A stretch of DNA of 64,000 nucleotides. It comes from Gnetum montanum (lineage: Eukaryota > Streptophyta > Gnetopsida > Gnetales > Gnetaceae). The notes beneath the pieces were generated by a model. That model worked only from the letters and a program-made list of their open reading frames with translations, was not told where the DNA came from and ran no database searches. Numbering within the stretch: position 1 is the first letter of the stretch; each line of letters begins with the position of its first letter. Of this stretch, positions 11,339 to 23,039 are shown piece after piece. The stretch is taken from NCBI GenBank assembly GCA_015680685.1, contig MNCI01008127.1, positions 65,526 through 129,525 of the forward strand. Direction: 5' to 3'. Both the position numbers and the translations under genes were made by a program.

Positions 11339-13960
11339 CCATGTTAGGGAAGGATTCTTCCATGTTGAGACTCTTTCTATCAACATGGATAGATTGGAGG
11401 AAGTAAAAAGAACCTAAATTAATTACCTAATAACCATTTCTTGATGCTTTATGACCTATAGGAACCCTCTGGAGCTTTCAAAAGCTCCAATATTAAATAT
11501 GGCACAAAACTACAATTCCCCTCTCATCCACTCTGAGGCCACCATGCCTAGCATAAAATAAATGGGGAGGATTTCATGAGGCACATAGAAGCCTCTAAAC
11601 TATTGAATCTTGATACCTAGCATTAACAGTTGGCACCAACAATCCTAGAGGTTAACATGCATGGTTAATCGACTATACATTTGACCTAGATCTAACTTTA
11701 TTCATTAAGGGAGCCCTCTTCAACATTCGACCTCCCACCCTCAACATTGATAGAAGTAGGGAAGCCTAGATCTTGATTTTAGGAATTGATGGCCAACACC
11801 AATAACCATATGGACACTCATGCATAGATAGATTGACCATAAAAAGCTAAAAATTCCTTTCCCCACCCCACCACCCCCAAAAATTTTCCATTATAGGCAT
11901 GGAAGTCCTAATGTGAAAAAAGGGGGAAACCCAAAACTTACCTAATGATCCTTGAAATAAAAAAATTTTAACATTGGATATCATCAGTCAATGCTAGCAA
12001 CCCTAAAAGCCTACATGCATGATCTAAAGTGATTACAAATGGCTAGAAAAAAATTCCTTCCAATTTTCAACATTGAGCATGGAAACCCATCATTCAAAAA
12101 TGGGGTTAATAAGATAAACCATTCATCAACCTTCAAAACAATGAAATTTTGATACCATGCATTAATAATCATTACTAGCAAGCTCAAGGACCTACATGCA
12201 TGGTCAAAAATGATGTAAAAAGGTGAAAATCTATTTCCCCCTATTTTTCTATATTGAGCATACAATCCTTAGTGTTGAAAAGAGGGGTAAGCTCAAAAAC
12301 CACCTAAAAAGGTTCTGAACTAACCAATTTTATCTCAAAGCCCTGGTCCTTGACCTCAACAGCTCCAAAAGAAGACATGCATGGTTGATTAAAGTCAAAA
12401 CTAGGTTAGATTTGATTTTTATGGTGTTTCCATACTAGCGATTATCCCCTCCATCCTATCTAATGTGGAAATTAAAGGGGATACTTGTTTGATATTCATA
12501 AATACCTCAAAACAACATTAACTAAACTTGCATGCATTGTAGGACCCTACTAACATTCTCTGAAGCCTTCAAAATTTAAGAAATTGATGTTAAAAGGTCA
12601 AAATATGATTCCACCTATTATTCCATGTTGAGCATCCTTGTCCTAGTGTGAAAAAAATGGAGAAACCCAAAGTATTCTTTTACCAAAACATGACATGAAA
12701 CCCTAGTCCTTGACCCCAATAGCCTTTAAGGCTAACATGCATAGTCAATTGAGGTTAAAATTAGCCTATATCTAAGATGCATGATTCTCCCATGCTAGGG
12801 ATCCATTTTTCCACACTAAGGATTGTATCGCCAATGTGGAAACCCAAGGGAAGACTTGTTTGAACCTCCTAGACATCATAGAATGACATTAAATGACTTG
12901 TCATGCACTCTAGAACCTTGGTAGTACCCATTGGAGCTCTTAAACTTTACAAGTCTAATCCTGGTTCCCCCTAGTTTCCCATGTTGAGATATCTATCCCC
13001 AATTTGAAAGCTAAAAAAACACTTAGGGATGCTAAAAACCACTAATTTTTAACATGGATCCATAGCCTTTGGTCCTAGCAAATTTAGAGGTAACATGCAT
13101 AGTTGATTGTGACATGAATTGGCCTAGATCTAGGATTCTTTCTTCTTCCATAAAAGAGTAGCTTTCCTAGTGTAGAAAGAAGGGGGATGGGGGGTGGGGG
13201 GAGCTATTTTTCCACTTTTGGTTGAAATGTGATACCCCCAAAAGCCAAAGATCTATGTTGAAGAAGCCTAGGACCTCATTGCCATAAAATTTTACTTATT
13301 TGACCTCATTTCAATCTCCAAAATCCATTTGCCCCATTCTTCCATGCTATATTAACTACCCTATCATAAAAACAAGGGGGAAAATATTAAGTACACTTAG
13401 ATAGCCTTCTAATGTGCTTGAAATTAGCTAGGAACTTACAAAATCGTAATCTACAGTCCTAGGAGCCTAGAAACCTAGTTAACGTGCCCCTAAATTACTC
13501 TAAATTCATAAAACAAGTTTTACCCTTATTTCCCACACTAAGGATACTATGTTGATTGTGGAAAAAAAGGTGGAAGTGATTTCGACATGTTTTAACATGA
13601 AAAATTTCCTTAATCTACCTCGAATGAAGCCAAGTGATGCACACCTTCTAGATCTATGTTCTGGTTTCTTGTTTTACCATGTTTGACCTCATTTTAGCTT
13701 TAATTTTGGTTTTCCATTGTAAGCCCCCTTTCTTCCATGCTGACTAGCATGGAAACAAGGGGGAAAGACTCCAAAACTTGTTTTTTAACACTTACCGGCC
13801 TCTAGAGTACCCAATTTTGATGGATCTAACATTGCACTACCTTGGAAAGATCCTATAACCTTGATTTTTGACCTTCAAACATTACAAAACCTATTTCCCT
13901 TGGCTTCAATGCTAAGGGTCCCTATTTCCATGCTGATCTTAGCTTGGAATCCTCAAAACA
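11339..13960. repeat. Repeat array of about 183-bp period upstream of A's antisense gene
   Basis: Fifteen diverged units carry a hairpin-like core, typically CTTCCATGTTGAG then a short loop then CTAATGTGGAAA followed by a run of G. Cores start near 11339, 11541, 11719, 11885, 12060, 12241, 12422, 12616, 12784, 12971, 13142, 13335, 13524, 13729 and 13898. The mean step is about 183 bp. Between cores lie conserved phrases such as TAACATGCATGGTTGATT. A similar array with CTAGCTAG cores lies at the matching place in element C. No protein is encoded. Confidence 0.85.
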
Positions 13961-14641
13961 CTTGTTTTTTTTTTGGTCCAAACAATCCAAAAATAGCCTT
14001 GATTAATGCCTAAACTCACCTAATAACCTCATACCATTAAAACATGGCTTGTTAAGGCCTAAAACTAGTAAAACCTAACCATTTTTTACCTAGATTAGTG
14101 AAATTTTAGCATATATAGCCTATTTTTCTTGGTTTTTTACTTATTATGTAATGTTTTAGCTTGTTTTTAAACTTATGTTTCCTTGTTGACTTTGTTGACC
14201 TTCTATTGCCTTTATATAGACTTAAATGTTCATTGTTTGCCTTATTAGAGCTCTATTTGCCTTTATTTGACCTTTAAGTGACATCAAATAGTGGGGTTTA
14301 ACCTTCCGTAACCACTATTTGACACCATATGACAATGCCTTGCTAAGGCCTTAAACTAGCATTGTAGTCCAAAAAGACTAGCATCATGGCTTGCTAAGGC
14401 CTCAAAATAGTAAAATTATTACCTATATTGACCATTTGTAGCCTTATTTCTTATACTTCCTCTTCCTCAAACTTTATTTAACCTTTGTTCACCTATATTG
14501 CACTTTGTCATATTTTCCTTACCTCATTGATGACCTTGGATGGCATTGATTACATTATATTTTCATAATTTTAAAGCATTTTAGCATTATTTATTTACTT
14601 TTATCTAGGTGTCACTTAATATGCTTTTGGTTCAAATGTAG
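13961..14641 (+). other. TTAAACTAG copies and 3' splice site before RT, element A
   Basis: Three scattered copies of the boundary motif (near 14060, 14350 and 14395, form AAGGCCTTAAACTAG) are followed by T-rich sequence. A probable splice acceptor GTTCAAATGTAG ends at 14641, and an ATG follows nine bases later. D has the same order (motif near 62835, acceptor ending at 63041), and B has an acceptor near 22704 on the minus strand. This supports an intron ending just before RT. Confidence 0.6.
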
Positions 14642-14955
14642 GAACAAAGTATGAGTACTTGGAAGCAAATCAATTTGCCTTTATGTCTACATGGATCTCA
14701 TGGTGATGTTGAATGGTGTATTGACCCTAATTGCCTAGATCTTAAGATTGATAGTCTTGTAGACCACATAGCCACAATAGAGAAACCTCTAGAATGACCT
14801 AAAAACCTAGTCAAAACCCTTGCTTAGAAGGTGGAGACATAACCAAAGACTCTCTAGTTGAGGTTCTTACAACAACACACAATGGTTTGAAGAAAACCTT
14901 TAAACTAAGTTCCTCACTGGTGCCTCAATATGCTCAAGACATCAACAAGGTCTTA
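14642..14955 (+). pseudogene. pol: Element A pol, segment upstream of RT, left of the B insertion
   Basis: This encodes the linker just before reverse transcriptase. Residues such as CLHGSHGDVEW and VLTTTHNGLKKTFKLSSSL align with LTGPHGEIIR and VVTHKGETKNLKVSSLL in D and with the same block in B. Stops and frame changes occur. The segment ends at GTCTTA, and the codons continue after B at 35289 as CAAAGCAATATTAAG, giving VLQSNIKIF, which matches VLQNNITVF in D. The break is therefore a clean insertion. Confidence 0.85.
14951..14955. repeat. Target site duplication of B, left copy
   Basis: TCTTA stands immediately before the left LTR. The same five bases follow the right LTR at 35284-35288. 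A 5-bp duplication is the expected product of gypsy integrase. Confidence 0.92.
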
Positions 14956-17326
14956 TGTTACATCTAAAAATGTTAGTGGTAGGAACACCAAGAGGTTATC
15001 GGGTGTACAACCTAACCCCAAATCCATGTGAGGGCCGTGCTGGAGAAAATGGAAATGAGATGCCCTGAATAGTCTGGTTGATTACATAGGGACTTACATG
15101 GTGTACAATAACCATATGAAAACAGTGGTTTTAAAATGTAACACGTTAAGGTTGAAATGGAAGAAAATGAGAGGTGCATGATAATAGAAATGCATCAAAG
15201 TATGTAATCATGACAATAACCAGGAATGAGTACATAGAGATGCAACATATATGTAATGGAAAAAATGAATGAGATTTTAGGTGAGAGAATGCACCACCCC
15301 AAAATTAGGAGATCCGATCTTTGTTTGGTTGATAAATATGTACAATTGGTATGTAATATAGGACAAGCATAGATGACAATGAAATGGTAAGGTCATAGCT
15401 CCCAGACTTTTGCCAATGGGGTGCTAACAAGAAACAATGAGCTAATGCTTGCCAAGCTAAAGGCCACTACACTTGATTGAGGAGAGATCTGGGTAGTGCT
15501 ACTACTTAGATTTTCTATTTATCAACTTTCTATTCACTAATCTCTTTTCCAATCTATACTATTAGAAGCCAACTACTAGGAAGCCTATCTTTTTCTTTTT
15601 TACAAGCCAACCCCTGGAATGTTGTTTGCTAGGGTATTTATAGGGCCAAGAGTGGGATAGAGGCATTGTTTGGATGCCATGTTTCCTGGGTCCCACAAGG
15701 CACAAACATGGATGGGCTATGCTAACGTGTGGTGCTACACTGATGTGCTATGCTAAAGTGCTATGTCGAGTGGAACGAGGCTGGAAGTGAAACCTACTGA
15801 GTCGTGACCATACCATTCAGACTACATGTGCTAGAATCTAGAAGACTACCATGTTTTTGAAAAACATTCTTGTGACAAATGTAAAGTGAAGTTTATGCTT
15901 TGGGACTAAATTTTCCCCTCTCCTATGAGTAGGGTCAAGCATAGAGACAATTTCGGGGCTCAATAAGCGATGTAACAAGCAAAGAAAACTATTGATCTTG
16001 GCTGCCAAGGAGATGCTGGGGTAGAAATGACCATTGACAATGAGTCCTGGAGCTTTTGCACATGTCCCATGACTCCTTTTGAAGTGTTATGCTACTTACA
16101 TTGTTCAGTGTAGTGACATAGCCTAAATACCCACTCGCTACATTGTGCTATGTTGCGTAGCGTAGTGCAACGTAGTGGCCAATTTTGAGACAAATCTTGC
16201 TCAAAAACCGAAAATATCCCTTTGAGGCCAAGCAAGGAAAATTATCTCAATAATCAACCATTAAACTTTTCATGTTGAGGAAGCTTGGGACTTCCTTGTT
16301 TCATCCTTGGGACACTTTTAACTATGATGTCTCTCCTATGCTATGCTATGTTGTGCAACATAGCAAAGCGTAGTAGCTAGTTTAACATGAATTTGAGCTT
16401 ATTCTGCAATGCTTTGTTAAGAGACTTTGATTTGGACTTGAGGGTAGAGTAGGATGGGTAGTCTTGGAAGTTGAAGCATGGCCAAGAGTAACTCCTTTTG
16501 CTAGAACAACTTGATGGAGGATATTCTTACATTATCACCTTGCTACATTATGCTACGCTATGTAGCATAGCATAGCATAGCATCCAGTCTTGCCTGAATT
16601 TCAACTCACTTTGCAAGTGCTCTGTCATGGGATCTTGGTCACATTCTGAGGTGGTAGTAGAACAAGCATTTTTCATGGTAGAAGCATGCCATTTTTGTTC
16701 TCCATGCCAAGACAACTTGATAAAAGATTGTCATGTCCTACTATACTATGCAGTGTAGCACAACATAACACCTAAAATGGGAAAAATTTTGTGACATTTT
16801 CCATGTTTTTTTTTGTGTTATGATAATCACACTTCAAGGATGAAGCATTGTAGATACCTTTGAGGACTAAATATCTACCAGATGCATCTTCTATGTCTGA
16901 TTAGTCACCACATGGCCTGATACACTATGTAGCATAACATAGCATAGCAGGTCTCATAATTAGAAAACTTAGCAAACTATTTAGTCCATCCTAACATAAC
17001 ACCTTTGATAGTTCCTAGCTTGGAACTTGGGTGTACCATTGACTGGGGCATTTGTCAAGCTAGAAAAGCTAGAGAGTGTATCAAGCTTGATCGGGAGATA
17101 GAAAATTTGCCAAACTGCATGGTCCACTTTCAGTTCTTTGTTCATGCAAATTGGCCTCATGACTAGGTGCTACATTAACTATGCTACAAAGGGTGGTAGT
17201 CAAGCCTGAATGTCCTGGGTGCCATGTTGTCTATGCAGCCTAGCGTGACACTGTGCTTGCATAGATCTTTGCCCAAATTTTGGGACTTTACTGAATCATG
17301 AGAGTCCCAAAATTGATGGTGTTTCA
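14956..17326 (-). repeat. 3' LTR of B
   Basis: This 2371-bp direct repeat of 32905-35283 reads, on the minus strand, TGAAACACCATC at its start and GATGTAACA at its end. TATAAATA lies on the minus strand at 15642-15635, the expected LTR core promoter. U3 (16100-16960) holds five hairpin modules. The terminal TG..CA is intact in this copy. No protein is encoded. Confidence 0.93.
16125..16965. repeat. Hairpin modules in U3 of B, left LTR
   Basis: Five palindromic cores of the type GCTACGCTATGTAGCATAGC sit near 16145, 16345, 16555, 16745 and 16930, about 200 bp apart. Each is embedded in a diverged unit with shared phrases such as GAAGCATGGCCAAG and AACTTGATGGAGGA. The right LTR has the same set near 34085, 34285, 34495, 34695 and 34885. 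They lie upstream of the LTR TATA box in transcription direction. Confidence 0.8.
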
Positions 17327-17331
17327 ATGGA

Positions 17332-17339
17332 CCCTCTTT
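17332..17339 (-). promoter_or_regulatory. Polypurine tract of B
   Basis: The minus strand reads AAAGAGGG followed by TCCAT and then the LTR start TGAAAC. Element A has the same arrangement (AAAGAGGGGCCAT, then TGAAAC). This tract primes plus-strand DNA synthesis. Confidence 0.8.
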
Positions 17340-18880
17340 GTTGATGTATGGAGGATCTACCTGAAAGATGTTAACAAAGAAAATGAAACACCATGCTAAA
17401 CACAACACCCACACCCTTCATCAGTGCCCACTTAGATAATGCTTTGCTATGCTTGGAAGTGCTAGGAAAGCTAAGTATGATAGAGAAAGGGGATGGGTTT
17501 GAGGAAATTAGGCTAAGGAAAAAGAGAGGTGTAGGATGAATGGTCATGAGAGCCATTGCCATAGCATGATCCCTCATCGAAGTGCTTATGAGGGATTCAA
17601 AATACATGAGTGTCTTTATTTCTTTGGATTTCAACCTCTCATTGGAGTGCTTGGAGGTGGTGAATCTAGAGCTGAGATGATTATGGATCAACTATGCCAT
17701 TCTTTTGGGCACTTGGCTATATCACCATTTTTCATTTCATTTTTTTTTTGCTTTTGTGCTTTTTGTGCTTTTTGTTGGACACCCATGTTCTTTCAAAGGC
17801 AACCTTGTTATCACTATAGGATAGGTGTCTCCTCCCCAGGATGAGTTGTGTTACATCTGTGTGGGGCTTTGACTAGTCTACAGAGGCTTCCCATAGGATA
17901 AGTTACATTCCATCAATCATGGCTTAGTCGTTGAGCATGAAGGAGGGTTTCATGCACATTGGAAAAATTTGGGAAGAAGATGTCAGAAATTGGCTTTGAC
18001 TAGTCTACAGAGGCTTTCCATAGGATAAGTTACATTCCATCCATCATGGGCTTAGTGGTTGAGCATGAAGAAGGGTTTCATTCACCTTGGAAAAACTTGG
18101 GAAGAAGATGTCAGAAATTGTAAGTATAGGGAATGGAGACTAAGTTGGTTGAAGGGAGAATGGGATATGCACTCTCAAGTAGCTAACCTGATTGAAGCAA
18201 GTACTTTAGAATGATGTAGTGTCTTGTTCTCATGGTGGAATAGATTCATGAACAACATTATCTTGAATTTCATCCTACAAACACAATAGAGAGAAAACTA
18301 GCAAAACAACCATCAAGGAAAGTGAGGGAAAGTGAGGACACTACCAGGGTGGTAGGTGTTATGTTTGATGCATGTAATGTCTAAAGCAGGAAGGCCAGTC
18401 TAGGCTTTGGTAGTGGTAGGCTAGAAAGCTTCAACGGCCCTGTCGAAAATGAGCATTGAAGAGGCTAAGAGCGATGATGATGTAGGTGCTTAGGAATTCC
18501 CATCAAAGGAAAGAGTCATGAAATCAGGCTGCAACATAAGAATCCTAATAGCTAAATGCTTTTCTAGACTCTAGTGATGGCGAGGGCTGGAGGATGTTAG
18601 GACTATGGCTACATCATAGTTCTTTTGGGACTCTAGCAGGGAGTGCTGATGATGGAAGCTATGACCAACCTGATTGGCGATGGTGGCAATAGCTCCCAAA
18701 GGTTAGTAAGATGCCAAGGGTGACAATTCTACATGTTTCCCAAAGGATTTTTCCTTGGTGGTATGAGCTTCATTATGGAACTACCACATTTCACCCCATT
18801 TTTCTTAGGAAGCTCAAAGATATATTTGCTCGCTTGTTCACAAGGTCACATGTGCAAGTTGGGAGGTGTTGCACTGTGAA
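17340..18880 (-). other. 3' untranslated region of B with a 127-bp tandem duplication
   Basis: This region is non-coding between the polypurine tract and the end of integrase. It contains two tandem copies of a 127-bp unit at 17865-17991 and 17992-18119 that differ at only a handful of positions, so the duplication is more recent than most of the decay. Open frames at 17371-17844 on both strands have no recognisable similarity. Confidence 0.7.
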
Positions 18881-19235
18881 CCTAGTTTTAGGTGTTGGTA
18901 GACCATTATATGTGCTAGTTTAAAGTCCTAGCAGACTGTGGTCCTAGTTTAAGGTCTAGGTAGATTGAGTTGTTCTAGTTTAAGGTCCTAGTAGACTATT
19001 GTGCTAGTTTGACATCATAGCAAACAATTGTGCTATATTAACATCATAGTAGATGGAGGATGGCTAGTTTAAGGTCATAGCAGACCATGCTATGGGTGTC
19101 AGTTTTACATCATGGACCAAGGATAATCTATGGATGCTAGTTTTATGGCATGGCCCAAAGAAATTTTGTGCCATTTTAACATCATAGTGGATGTTCTATG
19201 TTAGTTTATAGTCATAACGGACTATATCACTTACC
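18880..19235 (-). repeat. TTAAACTAG array at the 3' end of pol, element B
   Basis: About ten units on the plus strand read CTAGTTTAAGGTCATAGCAG with variants, which is GACCTTAAACTAG in the sense of B. Spacing is 30-45 bp. Similar copies follow integrase in A (38295-38345). Confidence 0.8.
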
Positions 19236-19289
19236 TTGCTTTATGCTTGATGTAATCTTGCATGTTAAGCATAGCATGGCTTTAGGTAA

Positions 19290-20600
19290 AAGTGATTGAT
19301 TTCATTTCCATCTATGTTAGCTAGCTTGAATGCCCCATTCTCATAGGCTTTTATAACTACAAAGGGGCCTTCCTAGTTGGCTAAGAATTTGCTCACAAGT
19401 TCATGAATGGCCTTGAGGACTATGTCCCCCTTTTTGATCAATCATTGGTGCAAATTGCATTGATGTTTTCACTATTTCTTGTCTTGGTATCACTCAATGT
19501 GATTAAGTGTTTGGGTGTGGTCCTCCTCTATAGAGTCAAGGTCAATGATCATTAACTTGTTTTTTTGATCCTTGTCGATGACATTTGAAAGGATCATTTG
19601 AAGTAATGGGACCTGCAATTCAAGAGGTAACACTACTTCAGATCTGTATAGAAGACTATACAGGGTCTTACCTATATTTTTTCTACATGTTGTGTGATAA
19701 GCCCAAAGCATGTATAGGATTTGCTTGTGTCATCACCTCTTGCTGCTGCTAAGCATCCTTTTCAAAAGGTTGATGATAACTTTATTAGTAGCCTCTACTT
19801 GGCCATTTTCCTGAGGGTAATATGGCAATGAGAAAGAATGTTTGATACTAAGACTTTCGTAAAAGGCTTTGGCTTTTGTGCTACTAAATTGTGGCCCATT
19901 GTCAGTAACAATAGTCATGGGAAGGCCAAACCATGAAACTATATTGTCTAGCATGAACTTGCAAACCTGTTGGGATGTGGTATTTGTAGAAGGAATAGCT
20001 TCTATCCATTCTATAAAGTGCTCAATTATGGTAATAATGAAGCTATTCCCTATAGAAGACTTAGGTGTAATGGATCCTATGATATCTAGTCCCCAACATT
20101 GGAAAGGCCATGTGATCTATGTGATATGTAATTTAGTACGTGATACGTGTATAAGGTTGCCATGATGTTGACATACATCGCATGTCCTTACTTTGGCAAT
20201 GTAATTGCATTCCATATGAGACCAATAGTAGCTCAAATGCCTAATCTTTGTTGCCATAGCACTAGGAGCTATGTGCCTTCTGCATAGTCCCTCATTGACC
20301 TCATCAACAATTTTTTGAGCTTCATCCCCATTAACACAAACTAGCAATATCCCATCATAAGAATCTTTGCATAAAGTGTATTCTCCTATGAGGACATATT
20401 GTTGTGCTTGCTTCCATATTACATCCCTTTGTGCAGGTGTTAGGTTGTGTGGGCGTTCACCATGTTGGAGGTATATTTTAATGTCATCATACCATTCTTG
20501 AGTATGTACTACACTTACAGATGCAATATTTTCCATGTGAATGATGGGGTCAGTGCATTTCACTGTTATAGCGAGTAACATGGCAAACATGTGTGGTGGC
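19290..20600 (-). pseudogene. pol: Integrase of element B, decayed
   Basis: Integrase joins the element DNA to the host genome. From its N-terminus the frame shows a zinc-binding region in which H/C spacing is kept except that the first His is Asn (VNEGLCRRHIAP, then VRTCDVCQHHG). The catalytic core follows with WGLDIIG, VTDNGPQFSS and YPQENGQVEATNK, so the D, D and E positions are visible. The C-terminal part has LWAYHTT, ELQVPLLQM and FLANWEGPFVVIKAYENGAFKL, an SH3-like GPF/Y-type end. Frame breaks and stops occur at about 20115, 19955 and 19730 and after 19490. It matches the plus-strand integrase of A. Confidence 0.88.
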
Positions 20601-20639
20601 ACACTTAGGGCCAATGTGGCCAATGCATCAACTATAGTA

Positions 20640-21010
20640 TTTTCATTGCAGGGCACATGCTAGACATCTAGGGTTATGAATTACTTTAGCAAATGTTTGG
20701 CTAAATCACAACAAGGTTGTAAATGTTGTGCCTGGTAAGAAAATACCTTTGTAACTTGATTAATGACTATTTGCAAGTCACCTCTAATTGCTAAGTTTTG
20801 GATTCTTAACTCTTGAGTTGCTAGAATTCCCCTAAGGAGACCTTTGTATTCTACTACATTGTTTATGCAAAGAAACATGAAATGATATGCAAAAGGTTAG
20901 ACCTCCCTGGAGGGAAATGTGAAAATAGCAGCAGCACTACCACCTTGTGTAGTTGAGGCACCATCAAAATGTAGGATGGCTTCAAAGTCTACAAGTACTG
21001 TACTTATGCT
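20640..21010 (-). pseudogene. pol: Second (archaeal-type) RNase H of element B
   Basis: Tat-lineage elements carry an extra RNase H between the usual RNase H and integrase. Here HFDGASTTQGGSAAAI gives the first catalytic Asp in its usual setting. NNVVEYKGLLRGI gives the Glu helix, and IRGDLQIVINQVTK gives the next Asp. These are the plant aRNH landmarks (FDGAS..G, TNN.AEYEAL, GDSQLVINQ). The domain is about 120 residues and is split by a stop. Element A has the same domain at 36655-36930. Confidence 0.85.
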
Positions 21011-21129
21011 ACTAACATGCTCATTAAGAAACTCAGGTTCTATCACTACCTAGTCATTGGTAGGCAAAGCCGTAAGTTGCATAGCTATTGCTTGAACCTT
21101 TATAGATGATTGTGCTACATAGTGTAGAT

Positions 21130-21530
21130 TGAATTCCATGGTTATGGCTTTCCATCAGGCTATCCTGCTACATTTATATATATTGGTTGTAATAGCCCAA
21201 AGTATGTTATTCTTGCAAATAATGTTTACTTGACTATGAAACAAGTAATTCCTCCACTTTTTAAGTGTGAACACTAAAGCAGGACAATTCTTTTCTACTT
21301 TGTTGTATTTTTCTTTGTAGGCCACCAATGCATGACTTAAGTAGTAGATAAGGATTTTGGAACCATCATTTCTCTTTTGGCATAGTAGAGAGGTAATAGA
21401 CATGTCTAAACTGATGAGATAAATGTAAAAAGGTTTGTCTCTCTATAGAGGGTAAACAGTGGGAAGATGGGCAAGCTCTTGCTTTAAGCTATCAAAAGCT
21501 TCTTGACATTGATTTATCCATTCAAAGTTA
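21130..21530 (-). pseudogene. pol: RNase H of element B
   Basis: This domain degrades the RNA strand of the RNA-DNA hybrid. The visible gypsy landmarks are ILIYYLSHAL, YNKVEKNCPALVF and LKKWRNYLFHSQVNIICKNN, the standard blocks after RT in Ty3/gypsy pol. An in-frame stop and frame change separate it from the connection region at 21530. It is inactive in this copy because of the stops. Confidence 0.85.
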
Positions 21531-22704
21531 ACTCCATTTTTTAGCAAGTGTTGCATTGGATGCAATTTATTAGTGTCTTGTAGCCCACGCAACTCCTTAA
21601 GGTTTGTAGGTGATGTCAGGTTGACAATGGATTTAACTTTATTAAGGTCTACACGTATCCTTGTTTCTGACACTACAAAAACTAACATGCATTTGGTTGT
21701 GACTCTGAAAACATACTTTCTAGGGTTGAGGCAAATTTTATACCTACAACAACATTGAAGGAAAAAGTTAAGGTCGTTTGCATGATTAGTAGTTTTCTCA
21801 GATTTAATAGCTATATCATGCATGTAATCATTTAGCTTTTCTAAGCGATAATCACTAAAGATGTAGGTCATCGCCTACTAGTACATCACTCCTACATTCT
21901 TTAGCCCAAAGGGAATCATCATGTAGTAGAAGTTTCCCCAAGGGGTCATGAAGATAGTTGCTAGCTAATGTTATGGATTTATGCAAATTTGGTTGTATCT
22001 TGAGAACCCATCCATAAAGGACAGTAAGGCATGAATGACCGTAGTATTGATAAGTTGGTTGATGCTAGGTAAAGGGAAGTTGCCCTTAATCATTACCTTA
22101 TTCAAATCCCAAAAGTCTATACAAATTCATATAATCCTACTTTTCTTTGAAACGAATACGATGTTTGATATCTATTTTGAATAATCAATCACCCAAATGA
22201 ACCTAGCCTAGTAAAGTTTACTGATTTTGCTACATACAGCTAATGCAATCTTTGGTTTGATCTTGCAGGCTTTTTATTTGACCACCTTGACATGTGAATT
22301 TAGTATGATGTTGGGTTGTATCATGCATGGGTCTAACCTTGGCATATCTTTGTACGACCATGCAAACACTTGGGCATTATCATTGAGGATTCTAGAGATG
22401 CTTGGTTTAACCTGTGACTCTAGTAATGAGCTAACTTTTAATGTTTTTTCCTTCCCTTTCGATGTAATCACAGGGATTTCAATAAGAGGATCCTTAGTTA
22501 CATCATTGGCCTCTAAATCTAGACTTTGGACTAGATGTTCGGGCCAGTCTAGGGATGTTTCTAAGGACACTATGTTGGTATCATAAGGGAAAGGTTCCAA
22601 GTCTACTGACTCTATGTTCAAGTGCCTCACAAGTTTGCCATGGGGTCCTATCAGAATTAAGGATGAATAAAGATCATCATATGTAGTCATTTTTTAGCAC
22701 TCTT
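21443..22704 (-). pseudogene. pol: Reverse transcriptase of element B, decayed
   Basis: This copies element RNA into DNA. The N-terminal linker (LILIGPHGKLVRHLN, VFAWSYKDM) matches A and D. The RT core has ICIDFWDLNKV, ALLSFMDGFSRYNQI, TPWGNFYYMMIPFGLKN and, where the YVDD catalytic box belongs, LNDYMHDIAIKS, so one catalytic Asp is His. At least six stops interrupt it. A probable splice acceptor (TTTATTATTGCAAG) precedes the first ATG at about 22690. The block order and the following two RNase H domains identify the lineage. Confidence 0.9.
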
Positions 22705-22794
22705 GCAATAATAAACAAAACAAACAAAGTCAAGTGATACCTACTTAACACAACATCATGCAATGAAATATATGCAAGGTAATTATGTAATGTC

Positions 22795-23000
22795 AAAAAG
22801 TTGTCAGTTTAAGGCCATAGTGGACCATGACCATGGAAAGTTATATTCTAACAATTCCTAGTTTAAGGTCATAGTGGACTGTCACTATGACTAGAATATA
22901 GAGGAAGTTTTAAAATTGCTAGTTTAAGGTCATAGCAGACCATAACCTTACAACATTACATGCCAAAAACTACCAGTTTAAGGTCGTAGCAAACCATAAT
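22795..23000 (-). repeat. TTAAACTAG array between RT and antisense gene 5' end, element B
   Basis: Four units on the plus strand, such as CTAGTTTAAGGTCATAGTGG and CAGTTTAAGGTCGTAG, have spacers of 35-50 bp. This is the second of three places in B where the motif sits. It lies between the acceptor of RT and the promoter of the antisense gene. Confidence 0.8.
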
Positions 23001-23039
23001 TGTGTAATGTTGTAAAAATGAGGTGAAACATTTTTGTAT

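Larger units (their letters stand above)
1..14955 (+). mobile_element. Element A, 5' part: Tat/Ogre-like Ty3/gypsy retrotransposon
   Basis: This is the left part of a plus-strand gypsy element whose 5' LTR lies outside the window. In order it holds gag, a zinc-knuckle linker, protease, a TTAAACTAG array, an antisense gene on the minus strand, a repeat array of about 183-bp period, and the first piece of the RT region. It stops at 14955, where element B begins. The reading frame of the RT region continues without loss at 35284 after B. The sequence is very poor in CpG and full of stops and frameshifts, so it is an old copy. Family assignment rests on protein motifs, not on a search. Confidence 0.9.

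Noticed and set aside
11339-13960. Centromeric satellite array
   Set aside because: The monomer size fits, but units are highly diverged, number only fifteen, and lie at a fixed place in an element whose relative C has the same arrangement.
17371-17844. Overlapping open frames of about 100 codons on both strands in the 3' UTR of B
   Set aside because: No match to any block in A, C or D, and composition is T-rich low complexity with repeated phenylalanine. Treated as chance.
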